Shown here: piece after piece, positions 41,104 to 48,743 of the stretch
Position numbering within the stretch: position 1 is the first letter of the stretch
How the letters are laid out: every line of letters begins with the position of its first letter
DNA from: JACRDG01 sp963760985
GTDB lineage: Bacteria; Desulfobacterota; Desulfomonilia; Desulfomonilales; Desulfomonilaceae
DNA length: 64,000 nucleotides
NCBI GenBank assembly: GCA_963760985.1
Contig: CAVXFM010000005.1
Coordinates: 186,001-250,000 of the forward strand
Direction of reading: 5' to 3'
Program-made: the position numbers and the translations under genes
The notes under the pieces: model-generated
What the model saw: the letters and a program-made list of their open reading frames with translations, nothing else
Databases searched by the model: none
What the model was told of the DNA's origin: nothing

Positions 41104-41876
41104 CCAATGCAGCGATCACCCTTTCGGCGGAAGGAGCATCGGTCGCTCGGCGACTTGGCGAGGTACTCGGCGACACGGACCTGTACGTCCACGAAAACGT
41201 GCCTGGACAATGGAACGCGGAACGGTTCGCACAGGTGAAGGAACTCACGAGCAGAATCTTTGCTCATTACGCCGCGTTGATCTACATCGCTCCCTGCGGT
41301 GTGGTGGTAAGGTCCATCGCCGAATGTCTCAAACACAAGACTACCGACCCTGCGGTGGTGGTGGTGGACGTGAGAGGCAGATGGGCGGTGAGCCTGCTCA
41401 GCGGACACGAAGGCGGGGCCAACGATTTGGCCGTGCAAGTCGGCAACGCGATCTTTGCCGAGCCCATCATCACCACCACGACCGAGGCCCTGAAAGACCT
41501 CATTGTGGGAGTTGGCTGCCGGCGAGGCACGCGTCAGGAGCACATTGTGTCCGCGGTCATGACCACTCTCACCGAAGCCGGCCTGGAACTGGGCCGCGTG
41601 AGATACCTCAGCTCTGCCCAGGTCAAGCGTGATGAAGAGGGGCTTCTCCTTGCCGCGCGTGAGTTGCACGTACCGCTGAGGTTCATATCGTCCGACGAGA
41701 TCAGGAATTGCGGTCTGGATTTCCCGCATTCCGCTTTTGTGCAAGAGAAAGTGAATGTGCCGGCGGTCGCTGAACCTTCAGCACTCTTGGCCGGGAGGAG
41801 GACGAAATTACTGGTATCAAAGAAGATCTACCAAGGAGTGACCATAGCCGTGGCTCAGGAAAACTGTTCGTGGTAG
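41100..41876 (+). CDS. cbiG: Cobalt-precorrin-5A hydrolase CbiG
   Basis: CbiG opens the ring-A lactone and releases acetaldehyde, a step unique to the anaerobic route. The 258-residue protein is shorter than many CbiG proteins. The N-terminal domain shows ALIYIAPCGVVVRSIAE, DPAVVVVDVRGRWAVSLLSGHEGGANDLA; the C-terminal domain shows LIVGVGCRRGTRQEHIVSAV and HVPLRFISSDEI. The usual middle domain appears reduced. It overlaps cbiF and cbiH. Confidence 0.92.
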   Translation: MTNAAITLSAEGASVARRLGEVLGDTDLYVHENVPGQWNAERFAQVKELTSRIFAHYAALIYIAPCGVVVRSIAECLKHKTTDPAVVVVDVRGRWAVSLLSGHEGGANDLAVQVGNAIFAEPIITTTTEALKDLIVGVGCRRGTRQEHIVSAVMTTLTEAGLELGRVRYLSSAQVKRDEEGLLLAARELHVPLRFISSDEIRNCGLDFPHSAFVQEKVNVPAVAEPSALLAGRRTKLLVSKKIYQGVTIAVAQENCSW

Positions 41877-42586
41877 GTATCGGTCCTGGGGGCAAATTGG
41901 ACAGGACCCTGCGTGCAGAAGCGGCTGTCGCAGCCAGCAACGTAGTGGTCGGGTACCGGCGCTATCTGGACCTGATTGCAGACCTCACTGACGGCAAAGA
42001 ACTCATCTCATCCGGCATGACCAGGGAAATCGACCGATGCCAGGCTGCGCTCGACCGGGCCGCACAAGGCGACGTGGTGGCTTTGGTATCGTCAGGCGAC
42101 GCGGGCATTTACGGTATGGCCGGCCTGGCAATTGAGCTGGCATCTGGACGAAAGCCTCCGATTGCCATAGAGATTGTACCCGGAGTCACGTCAGCCACAG
42201 CCGTGGCCGCTCGCCTGGGAGCTCCCTTAATGCTGGATTTCGCGTGCATCAGCCTCAGCGATCTCCTGGTTCCATGGGAAACCATACGCCAGCGGCTCGA
42301 AGCTGTGGCGAGCGCGGATCTTGTCACCGCACTGTACAATCCGAGGAGCAAGAAGCGAGTGAGCCAACTTGATGAAGCTGCAGAGATATTCCGCAAGCAT
42401 CGCGGCGGCAGCACTCCGGTGGGCATCGGAACCGCGGTGGGCACGGACGAAGAATCCATGATGATATCCGATCTGGACAGCTTCCTGTCAGAACACATCA
42501 CCATGCGAAGCATCGTCGTGATAGGTAACCGGTCGTCGCGGGTAACTGACGGCTTCTTTATTACGCCACGCGGGTACGCCGTATGA
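41870..42586 (+). CDS. cbiH: Cobalt-factor III C17-methyltransferase CbiH
   Basis: A 238-residue tetrapyrrole methylase that contracts the ring and methylates C17. Motifs: VGIGPGGKLDRTLRAEAAV, VVGYRRYLDLI, LVSSGDAGIYGMAGLAIEL, VPGVTSATAVAARLGAPLMLDFACISLSD, and ALYNPRSKKR. GTG at 41870 overlaps the cbiG stop by seven bases; ring contraction in this family uses no extra domain here. The end overlaps cbiJ by four bases. Confidence 0.94.
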   Translation: MVGIGPGGKLDRTLRAEAAVAASNVVVGYRRYLDLIADLTDGKELISSGMTREIDRCQAALDRAAQGDVVALVSSGDAGIYGMAGLAIELASGRKPPIAIEIVPGVTSATAVAARLGAPLMLDFACISLSDLLVPWETIRQRLEAVASADLVTALYNPRSKKRVSQLDEAAEIFRKHRGGSTPVGIGTAVGTDEESMMISDLDSFLSEHITMRSIVVIGNRSSRVTDGFFITPRGYAV

Positions 42587-43346
42587 TTCTGCTGATCGGC
42601 GGCACAGCGGAGACCGCTGCGTTCGCGGAGGCGCTGGCCCTGGCAGGCTTCGGGGTCCTTGTGTCCACGGCAACGGACATCCCTTTGGAAACAGGGGATC
42701 ATCCGGCTATCATCCGCAGGTGCGGCCGGTTGGATCAGGATGCGCTGGAACGTCTCGCACAGGAGAAAGGAATTCGTGTGATTGTCGACGCATCGCATCC
42801 GTATGCCACTGCAGCGCGACACAATGCGCAGAAGGCAGCTGATCGGCTGAACATACCTTATCTGACCTGGGTGAGACCGCCGGTTCTCCATCAGGACGCA
42901 TCGGTGATCTTCGCGGAGAATCACCAGAGAGCCTCGCGTATTGCATTCGGTTTTGCGCGACCGGTGCTCTTGACCACAGGGTCGAGAAATCTGCTTCCCT
43001 ATGCGGAGGAGTCGCGGCGGACCGGGCTCACGCTGGCTGTCCGCGTGTTACCGTATCCCGAGTCGATGCAGGCATGTCACGAGGCCGGAATTCCGGATGC
43101 CCATGTGGTACCCTGCGGGGACCGTTCACGGTAGAGGAAAATCTCGCGACGATCGAACGTTTTGGCATAGGCTGCGTAGTCACCAAGGATAGCGGATCAG
43201 CCGGTGGTACGTGGGAAAAGATAGAGGCAGCCCGTATTGCAGGCTGTATCGTGGTGGTGGTGCAAAGGCCTGATACACGAGCCGCATTGACTTTCACGAG
43301 TCCATCGCATTTGATCGAGCTGATTCGTCAAGGTTGCGCGACATAA
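42583..43346 (+). CDS. cbiJ: Cobalt-precorrin-6A reductase CbiJ (one apparent indel)
   Basis: An NADH-dependent reductase of the precorrin-6A ring, about 254 residues after one correction. Motifs: ILLIGGTAETAAFAEAL, VIVDASHPYATAARHNA, YLTWVRPP, VLLTTGSRNLLPY, and, in the shifted frame, GPFTVEENLATIERFGIGCVVTKDSG and SAGGTWEKIEAARIAG. The frame breaks at the G4 run 43117-43120, where one base is missing; adding it joins HVVPC to GPFTVEEN. It is the last gene of the large cobamide operon. Confidence 0.9.
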
Positions 43347-43582
43347 GTAAACCACGGATGCGCATGCACCATGTGGTGTGACTTGGGCACCTTTTTCTCC
43401 TGGCCATGCGCCTGCCTGGTTGACCGTTTGTCGTGGCTGGCTGTCCCAAGGCACCGGCCGGTCTTGACCTTCTCGGACGTGAGACACATTCCGTTAGGGC
43501 TTGATCCGAAGGAAGAGGTATACTCCTGTACCAGTTCGCTGGTACCGCGGCCTACGTTGACACCGCAGAAAAGGAGGCACCA

Positions 43583-44005
43583 ATGACGAAGGAACTGATG
43601 GCGTATTTTAATAAACAGCCCAGGCTGGGAACTCTGAGCACGGCTGACAAAAATGGGAAGGTGGATTCCGCCTATTTCGGTTCACCGCGGATGGTGGACG
43701 AGAAGACCATAGTCATGGGTTCGGGCACGAACCGTACTCTCGGGAACTTGCGCGAAAACCCCCATGCGGTCTTTTTGATCATGGAACCTGGAAAAAACGT
43801 TTCCCAGTGGAAAGGCGTGCGGATCTACGTGACCATGAAGGACTGTGAGACCGCAGGCCCCAAATTGGATCAGATACGAGCGGAAATTGCCGAAAAGGTC
43901 GGCCAGGAGACCGCGAACAAAATGATCCAAGCTGCCTTGACCTTCGAGATTCAGGAAGTGAGGCCGCTTGCCGATTTCGGGCAGGGTTGGGAGAAGTCTA
44001 TCTAA
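43583..44005 (+). CDS. Pyridoxamine 5'-phosphate oxidase-family flavoprotein
   Basis: A 140-residue split-barrel protein of the PNPOx-like family, which binds FMN, F420 or heme. Seen: MAYFNKQPRLGTLSTADKNGKVDSAYFGSPRMVDEKTIVM, then NLRENPHAVFLIMEPG and QWKGVRIYVTMKDCE. The C-terminal helix lacks the pyridoxal-synthesis residues, so this is a general family member rather than PdxH. AAAGGAGG precedes the ATG at an ideal distance. It stands alone between the two cobamide regions. Confidence 0.83.
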   Translation: MTKELMAYFNKQPRLGTLSTADKNGKVDSAYFGSPRMVDEKTIVMGSGTNRTLGNLRENPHAVFLIMEPGKNVSQWKGVRIYVTMKDCETAGPKLDQIRAEIAEKVGQETANKMIQAALTFEIQEVRPLADFGQGWEKSI

Positions 44006-44304
44006 GAGGGTGTTGCCCCTTGCAATGCCTTCCCGAAGACCGGGCACGATGGTGTCGGTTGCGACACCTTTCCACAGGGGTCCCCAAGAAAGAACTTCGC
44101 GTGCCAGACTCGTAAGAGCCGAGCGGTTTGCCCGACGTAGCGATGGAATGCCCGGAGAAGCACGTTTGCCGTCATGATAGGGTTACGCAAACGGCTCCTA
44201 GCCCATTTTCACGGGCAGACGTACGCACGTCGCGAAGGAATTTTCCTGCTGCGTCCATGAGTTTCCCTTGACATGTGGAGGCGATTTCGCGCTAAATGCT
44301 TTGA
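44006..44304. other. Intergenic region before tandem riboswitches
   Basis: No supported coding frame. It should contain the promoter for the riboswitch-controlled bzaF operon; TTGACA-like TTGACATG at about 44269 is one candidate -35 element. Confidence 0.35.
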
Positions 44305-44462
44305 GACAGTCTTGACGCTATCGGAACACGGTGTAATTCCGTGGCGGTCCCGGCGCTGTAATCGGTTACGAAGCTCGCAAATCCACTGTTCGGTGTAAGC
44401 CGGATGGGAAGGGCGGGTGGAGGATGACCCGAAAGCCAGAAGACGGGCGTTGAGACGAGGGC
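44305..44462 (+). promoter_or_regulatory. Cobalamin riboswitch 2 (first of tandem pair)
   Basis: A second cobalamin-class aptamer. Conserved blocks: CGGAACACGGTGTAATTCCG, TGGCGGTCCCGGCGCTGTAATCGGTTACGAA, ATCCACTG, GATGGGAAGGGCGG, GATGACCCGAAAGCCAGAAGACGGGCG. The core is slightly divergent (GTCCCGGCGCTGT rather than GACCCGCCGCTGT). An intrinsic terminator follows within 25 bases, but no gene separates it from riboswitch 3. End coordinates are approximate. Confidence 0.9.
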
Positions 44463-44482
44463 AAGTCTGATGGCAAAAGCAG

Positions 44483-44513
44483 GCCCTGTACCTTATTGGT
44501 GCAGGGCTTTTTT
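44483..44513 (+). terminator. Expression-platform terminator of riboswitch 2
   Basis: GCCCTG (44483-44488 region) pairs with CAGGGC ending at 44507, with inner TACC/GGTG pairing, followed by T6. It is the terminator belonging to riboswitch 2. Confidence 0.85.
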
Positions 44514-44619
44514 ATTGGCTGGAGCGAGCGAAACCATGAAAGACATTGGTGAGGACTGAAGGGGATTCCCCGCGTGCAGGCTGCACGAAGTGGTGACTGC
44601 ACAAGCGAATCCGTATAAG

Positions 44620-44910
44620 CTGGTGGTGGCCCTGTTGGGCATAATAGGGAAACCGGTGAAAATCCGGTACGGACCCGCCGCTGTAATCGGGGACGAAACC
44701 CGCCACCCGATCGTGAGCCGATTTTATCGGTGATGATCGGGCGAAAGCCACTGCCCGGCGTTCAGCTCTGTGTTGTGTGTGCATGGCATGCGGTGCATGA
44801 CGTGCTCGGGAATGATTCCTGCGCATAGGTGCAACAGGGGAGCTGAGTTTCGGGTGGGAAGGCGTGGGCGTAGGCCGATCCGAGAGTCAGAAGACCTGCC
44901 GCCGGAACTC
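44620..44910 (+). promoter_or_regulatory. Cobalamin riboswitch 3 (second of tandem pair, expanded arm)
   Basis: A third cobalamin aptamer, close to consensus: AGGGAAACCGGTG, AATCCGGTACGGACCCGCCGCTGTAATCGGGGACGAA, AAGCCACTG, GGTGGGAAGGCG, and GAGAGTCAGAAGACCTGCC. Between CCACTG and GGGAAGG lie about 95 bases instead of the usual short loop. They fold into an extended arm, because CCCGG...CAGCTC (44754-44767) is complementary to GAGCTG...CGGG (44840-44854). It precedes bzaF with its own terminator. Confidence 0.9.
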
Positions 44911-44928
44911 ATGTTTGTGGAGAAGGCA

Positions 44929-44966
44929 AATCCTCAAGCGATACACGCTTGGGGATTTTTTATTTT
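44929..44966 (+). terminator. Expression-platform terminator of riboswitch 3
   Basis: AATCCTCAAGCG (44929-44940) pairs with CGCTTGGGGATT (44946-44957) with one G-T pair, followed by a T-rich run to 44966. It lies 32 bases before the bzaF start codon. Confidence 0.9.
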
Positions 44967-44997
44967 TAGGACCGTCATACCAGAGGAGGAACACGCT

Positions 44998-46311
44998 ATG
45001 GAACTCACGCAAGTCGAATATGCCGTAAAGGAAATTACCACCGCGGAAATGCAGAGTATTGCCGCGGCAGAAGGCCTGTCGACCGACCTTGTGCGACAGC
45101 GCATGGCTGAGGGGCAGATCGTAGTACCGTTGAACAAGCGCACAAAGTGTTCGGTGGTGGGAATCGGCGCGGGCCTTTGCACCAAAGTCAATGCCTCCAT
45201 CGGCACGTCCACGGATATCGTAGACATCGACGCGGAGGTGCGAAAGGCCATTGCAGCCCAGAAGGCTGGAGCCGACACTCTCATGGAACTCTCGGTCGGC
45301 GGGGATCTGGACAAGATCCGACGGGAAGTCATCGCGGCAGTAGACCTGCCGGTGGGGAATGTGCCTCTGTATCAGGCGTTCTGTGAGGCGACCCGCAAAT
45401 ACGGCGATCCGAACCGCCTGGATGAGGAGATGTTGTTCGATCTCATCGAGCGTCAGTGTGAGGATGGCATCGCGTTCATGGCAATTCACTGCGGCATCAA
45501 CCTGTACACGGTCGAGCGTCTGGAAAGGCAGGGATACCGTTACGGAGGCCTTGTCAGTAAAGGCGGTGCATCCATGGTGGCGTGGATGAAAACGAACCAC
45601 AAAGAGAACCCCTTGTACGAAAGATTCGATCGTGTCGTCGCAATCTTGAAGAAATACGACGTGGTACTCTCCTTGGGTAACGGCCTTCGTGCGGGTTCGA
45701 TCGGAGACTCCTTCGATCGCGCTATGATCCAAGAATTGTTAATAAATTGTGAGTTGGCAGAAGAGGGCAGGCGCATGGGAGCCCAGATGATGGTAGAAGG
45801 CCCCGGCCATGTGCCCATGGACGAGATCGAGGCCAATATCATCCTGCAGAAGCGCATGAGCAATTACGCGCCGTACTACATGCTCGGGCCTTTGCCTACG
45901 GATATCGGCGCGGGATACGACCACGTGGTAGCGGCCATTGGAGCAGCTCAATCGGCACGATTCGGCGCGGACCTGATCTGCTATATCACTCCATCGGAGC
46001 ATTTGGCCCTTCCCAATGAGCAAGACGTCATTGAGGGGGTCAAGGTAGCCAAGGTAGCTGCCCACATAGGCGATCTCGGGAAGCTCCCCGATAAGACGCG
46101 AAAGCGTGACCTCGCGATGAGCAAAGCGCGACGCGATTCCGATTGGGAAGGCCAATTTACGCATGCCCTCTTTCCTGAAGATGCCAGGAAGATGAGGGCC
46201 GATCGGTCGCCTTCGGATGCCAAAGTCTGCACCATGTGCGGGGCGTTCTGCGCCAACCGGGCTGCCGGCGTTCTTTTTGAAGACACGCTCAAAACGAGCT
46301 ACAAGGCGTAA
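44998..46311 (+). CDS. bzaF: ThiC-family radical SAM protein, probable 5-hydroxybenzimidazole synthase BzaF
   Basis: A 437-residue ThiC paralogue. ThiC turns aminoimidazole ribotide into the thiamine pyrimidine; the related BzaF turns the same substrate into 5-hydroxybenzimidazole, a cobamide lower-ligand base. ThiC-family motifs are clear: GAGLCTKVNASIGTS, KAGADTLMELSVGGD, MAIHCGINLYTVERL, QMMVEGPGHVPMDEIE, YYMLGPLPTDIGAGYDHV, ITPSEHLALPNEQDV. Context decides for BzaF: two cobalamin riboswitches lie upstream, with cobT and a methyltransferase downstream. The cluster motif reads C411-x2-C414-x3-C418, one residue shorter than the CX2CX4C usual in ThiC. AGAGGAGG precedes ATG 44998. True ThiC remains the alternative. 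Confidence 0.82.
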   Translation: MELTQVEYAVKEITTAEMQSIAAAEGLSTDLVRQRMAEGQIVVPLNKRTKCSVVGIGAGLCTKVNASIGTSTDIVDIDAEVRKAIAAQKAGADTLMELSVGGDLDKIRREVIAAVDLPVGNVPLYQAFCEATRKYGDPNRLDEEMLFDLIERQCEDGIAFMAIHCGINLYTVERLERQGYRYGGLVSKGGASMVAWMKTNHKENPLYERFDRVVAILKKYDVVLSLGNGLRAGSIGDSFDRAMIQELLINCELAEEGRRMGAQMMVEGPGHVPMDEIEANIILQKRMSNYAPYYMLGPLPTDIGAGYDHVVAAIGAAQSARFGADLICYITPSEHLALPNEQDVIEGVKVAKVAAHIGDLGKLPDKTRKRDLAMSKARRDSDWEGQFTHALFPEDARKMRADRSPSDAKVCTMCGAFCANRAAGVLFEDTLKTSYKA

Positions 46312-46325
46312 TGCAGAGGTTACCC

Positions 46326-47411
46326 ATGCTGGAGAGAACGATCCGCGGTATTGGAGGCCTCGATAAAGCTGCCATGGAGGCTGCGGCACGTCACCAGGAT
46401 TCGCTGGCCATTCCCAGGGGAAGCCTTGGACGACTCCACGAATTCTGCATCCGGTTGGCAGGAATCACGGGAGATCCCAGACCGCACATCAAGGATCTCG
46501 CGGTAATCACCATGGCCGGCGATCATGGCGTAGCGAGGCAGGGCGTGAGCCTCTTCCCTCAGGAAGTGACAGGGGAAATGGTGACCAACTTCACCCATGG
46601 CGGTGCTGCCATAAACGTGCTCGCTCGCCATGTAGGAGCCCGGCTGACGGTGGTGGACATAGGGGTGGCTACTCCCCTTGTGGACATCTCCCCGGGAGAC
46701 GACCGTTTCGTCAGGTTGGTTCACCGCCGCATTGCCAAGGGAACCGCGGACATGTCTCAGGGGCCCGCGATGTCCAGGGACCAAGCAGTCCGGTCACTGG
46801 AAGCCGGCATCCAGGTGTTTGAGGAAGAACGAGCTCGTGGCCTCCATGCGGTGGGAACCGGTGATATGGGGATCGGGAACACGACCCCTTCGTCAGCCAT
46901 GGCTGCGGTGCTGCTGAACCGTGACCCTGCCGACGTGGTGAACCAGGGGACCGGCATCGAAGGGGATGCACTGCGTCACAAGGTGAACGTGGTGGCACGT
47001 TCTCTGGAAGTCAACCGGCCTGACTCTGGCGAGCCGCTGGATGTGCTCGCAAAGGTGGGGGGATTTGAGATCGGGGGAATCGCAGGTGTGATCCTGGCTG
47101 CGTGCGCGGCCAGGACCCCGGTGGTGGTTGACGGCTTCATCTCCACCGCAGCCGCTCTCCTCGCGTGCGGTTTTCATCCGGAAGTGAAGAATTATCTCTT
47201 CGCGGGCCACCAGTCCGCGGTGCTCGGCCACAAGCTCATGTTGGATGACCTCGGACTGAAGCCTATCGTGGACCTGGGGATGAGGTTGGGTGAAGGGACC
47301 GGGGCTGCCTTCGGACTCTCTATCCTTGCCGCGGCTTCTCGGATTTCACGAGAAATGCTCATGTTTGGCGAAGCAGCCGTGTCGAATCCGCAATCCCGGA
47401 GGGAATCCTGA
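46326..47411 (+). CDS. cobT: Nicotinate-nucleotide:base phosphoribosyltransferase CobT, copy 2
   Basis: A second CobT of about 361 residues, intact. Motifs: ITMAGDHGVARQGVSLFPQEVTGEM, TVVDIGVATPLVD, GTGDMGIGNTTPSSAMAA, GGFEIGGIAGVILA, DGFISTAAALLACG, and the catalytic Glu in MRLGEGTGAAFG. ATG at 46326 is chosen because GAGG lies seven bases upstream; an ATG overlapping the bzaF stop at 46311 is the alternative. Sitting between bzaF and a methyltransferase, it probably activates the base made by BzaF. It differs clearly in sequence from copy 1 at 27738. Confidence 0.93.
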   Translation: MLERTIRGIGGLDKAAMEAAARHQDSLAIPRGSLGRLHEFCIRLAGITGDPRPHIKDLAVITMAGDHGVARQGVSLFPQEVTGEMVTNFTHGGAAINVLARHVGARLTVVDIGVATPLVDISPGDDRFVRLVHRRIAKGTADMSQGPAMSRDQAVRSLEAGIQVFEEERARGLHAVGTGDMGIGNTTPSSAMAAVLLNRDPADVVNQGTGIEGDALRHKVNVVARSLEVNRPDSGEPLDVLAKVGGFEIGGIAGVILAACAARTPVVVDGFISTAAALLACGFHPEVKNYLFAGHQSAVLGHKLMLDDLGLKPIVDLGMRLGEGTGAAFGLSILAAASRISREMLMFGEAAVSNPQSRRES

Positions 47412-48478
47412 TGAAATTTCCCTTTCAGGAAACTGATCCGGCTCACGGGGACTTCCAATATCTCGAAGACTTGTCCACGGCATACTGGTATTCGGAAGTC
47501 CTGTTTGCCGCGCTGGAATTGAAACTCTTTGAGCTGCTCGCGCAGGGATGCGCCGAACTGGACGAGCTGGCTACCGCGGCGTGCTGTGGCGAGCATCACC
47601 TGCTCCGGTTGTTGGAGGCACTGGAACGTCTGGACCTTGTGCATCAGGAAAAAAGGAAGTGGTTCAACAGCCAAGTCGTCCGATTGTATCTTGTGCCGGG
47701 GAGCCCATCGTACATGGGTGATTTTTTTCTCTATCGTCGTCTCCTGCAGTCGCACTGGAATGATCTTGGGCAACAGGTCTCAGGCAAAAAGAGCACCGCT
47801 GCCCAGCCCTCGTCCCATGACGAGGATTACGCAATACGGACGTTCCGGTATGTGCGCGCATTGGACCAACTGGCCACACAGAAGGCTGAAGAAATCGCAG
47901 TGCGATTGAGCACGGAGGACTGGAAACCGCCCATCCTGGACGTGGGCGGAGGGGCCGGCACGCTGGGCAGGGCGCTCATGCGCAAGAGGGATTACGGATA
48001 CGCTGTCTTATTCGAATTACCGGAGGTTATTGCTGCCGCAAAATCCCTCTATGCTGACGGAAGTGCATGGGAAAGGATTCAGGTCCATGCCCAAGACTTT
48101 CGCACGTATGAATTTGAATCGGAAACTCGTTTCGGCCTTGTGGTGCTAAGCAACTTTCTCCACACGTACGGTCCGGAGGAAGCACGAAGGCTGCTTCGAA
48201 AGAGCCTCACTCTCCTGGCTACGGACGGGCTGTTGCTGATTCACGATTATTTTCCTGACCGTTTGGGCCGATCTCCGAGGAAAGGCTTCCTGTACGATCT
48301 GAATATGATGCTCAACACGTATGATGGCGAGTGCCACAAAGCGCATCAAGTGATGGAGTGGCTCCGCGATGAGAGTATGGGCCGGGTGCAGGTGCGTGAT
48401 CTGGACACGGATTCTTCGATCATCGTGGCTGCCAGGCAAGAGCCTGACGGTAGCAGGAAGATGGATAACCAGCGGTAG
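47411..48478 (+). CDS. O-methyltransferase family protein, possibly BzaC-like
   Basis: A 355-residue SAM methyltransferase with an N-terminal helical dimerisation domain (residues 20-85: YWYSEVLFAALELKLFELLA, LDELATAACCGEHHLLRLLEAL), like plant-type and bacterial O-methyltransferases. SAM motif I is PILDVGGGAGTLGRALM near residue 180, and FGLVVLSNFLHTYGPEEARRLL lies in the catalytic half with HD in LLLIHDYFPDR. In anaerobic benzimidazole pathways BzaC O-methylates 5-hydroxybenzimidazole. The ATG overlaps the cobT stop by one base, so co-expression with bzaF-cobT is expected. I infer 5-hydroxybenzimidazole O-methylation from context only. Confidence 0.75.
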   Translation: MKFPFQETDPAHGDFQYLEDLSTAYWYSEVLFAALELKLFELLAQGCAELDELATAACCGEHHLLRLLEALERLDLVHQEKRKWFNSQVVRLYLVPGSPSYMGDFFLYRRLLQSHWNDLGQQVSGKKSTAAQPSSHDEDYAIRTFRYVRALDQLATQKAEEIAVRLSTEDWKPPILDVGGGAGTLGRALMRKRDYGYAVLFELPEVIAAAKSLYADGSAWERIQVHAQDFRTYEFESETRFGLVVLSNFLHTYGPEEARRLLRKSLTLLATDGLLLIHDYFPDRLGRSPRKGFLYDLNMMLNTYDGECHKAHQVMEWLRDESMGRVQVRDLDTDSSIIVAARQEPDGSRKMDNQR

Positions 48479-48615
48479 GAGCACGTGGCGTGGGGTAAAC
48501 CCGCGGTAGGCTCGTTCTTCAGTTACAAAAATTGATACTCTTCGGGAAGGCTTTATGGGCATCAGGCGTGAGGTCAACGGGGATCCTGCCGGCACACACC
48601 ATAAGACGAAAAAGA

Positions 48616-48650
48616 AACCGGCTCCCCGCGCACATCACAGGGAGCCGGTT
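48616..48650. terminator. Bidirectional terminator between methyltransferase and fdhA
   Basis: AACCGGCTCCC (48616-48626) pairs with GGGAGCCGGTT (48640-48650), with A-rich sequence to the left and CTTTG to the right. It serves converging transcription units. Confidence 0.8.
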
Positions 48651-48743
48651 CTTTGTGTGAGGTGAGTCCTCCTTACAGTCATGGTCCGGAATCACCTTTT
48701 CGTTGCTGTTCCCATCCCGAGCAGGTCCGGATATTGAGCACGC

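Noticed and set aside
44514..44619. A small gene between riboswitch 2 and riboswitch 3
   Set aside because: Only about 106 bases separate terminator 2 from aptamer 3, with no ribosome site plus open frame of useful length.
44998..46311. Calling the ThiC paralogue a thiamine gene
   Set aside because: Both upstream riboswitches are cobalamin-type and both downstream genes point to cobamide lower-ligand synthesis; thiamine genes usually have a TPP riboswitch.
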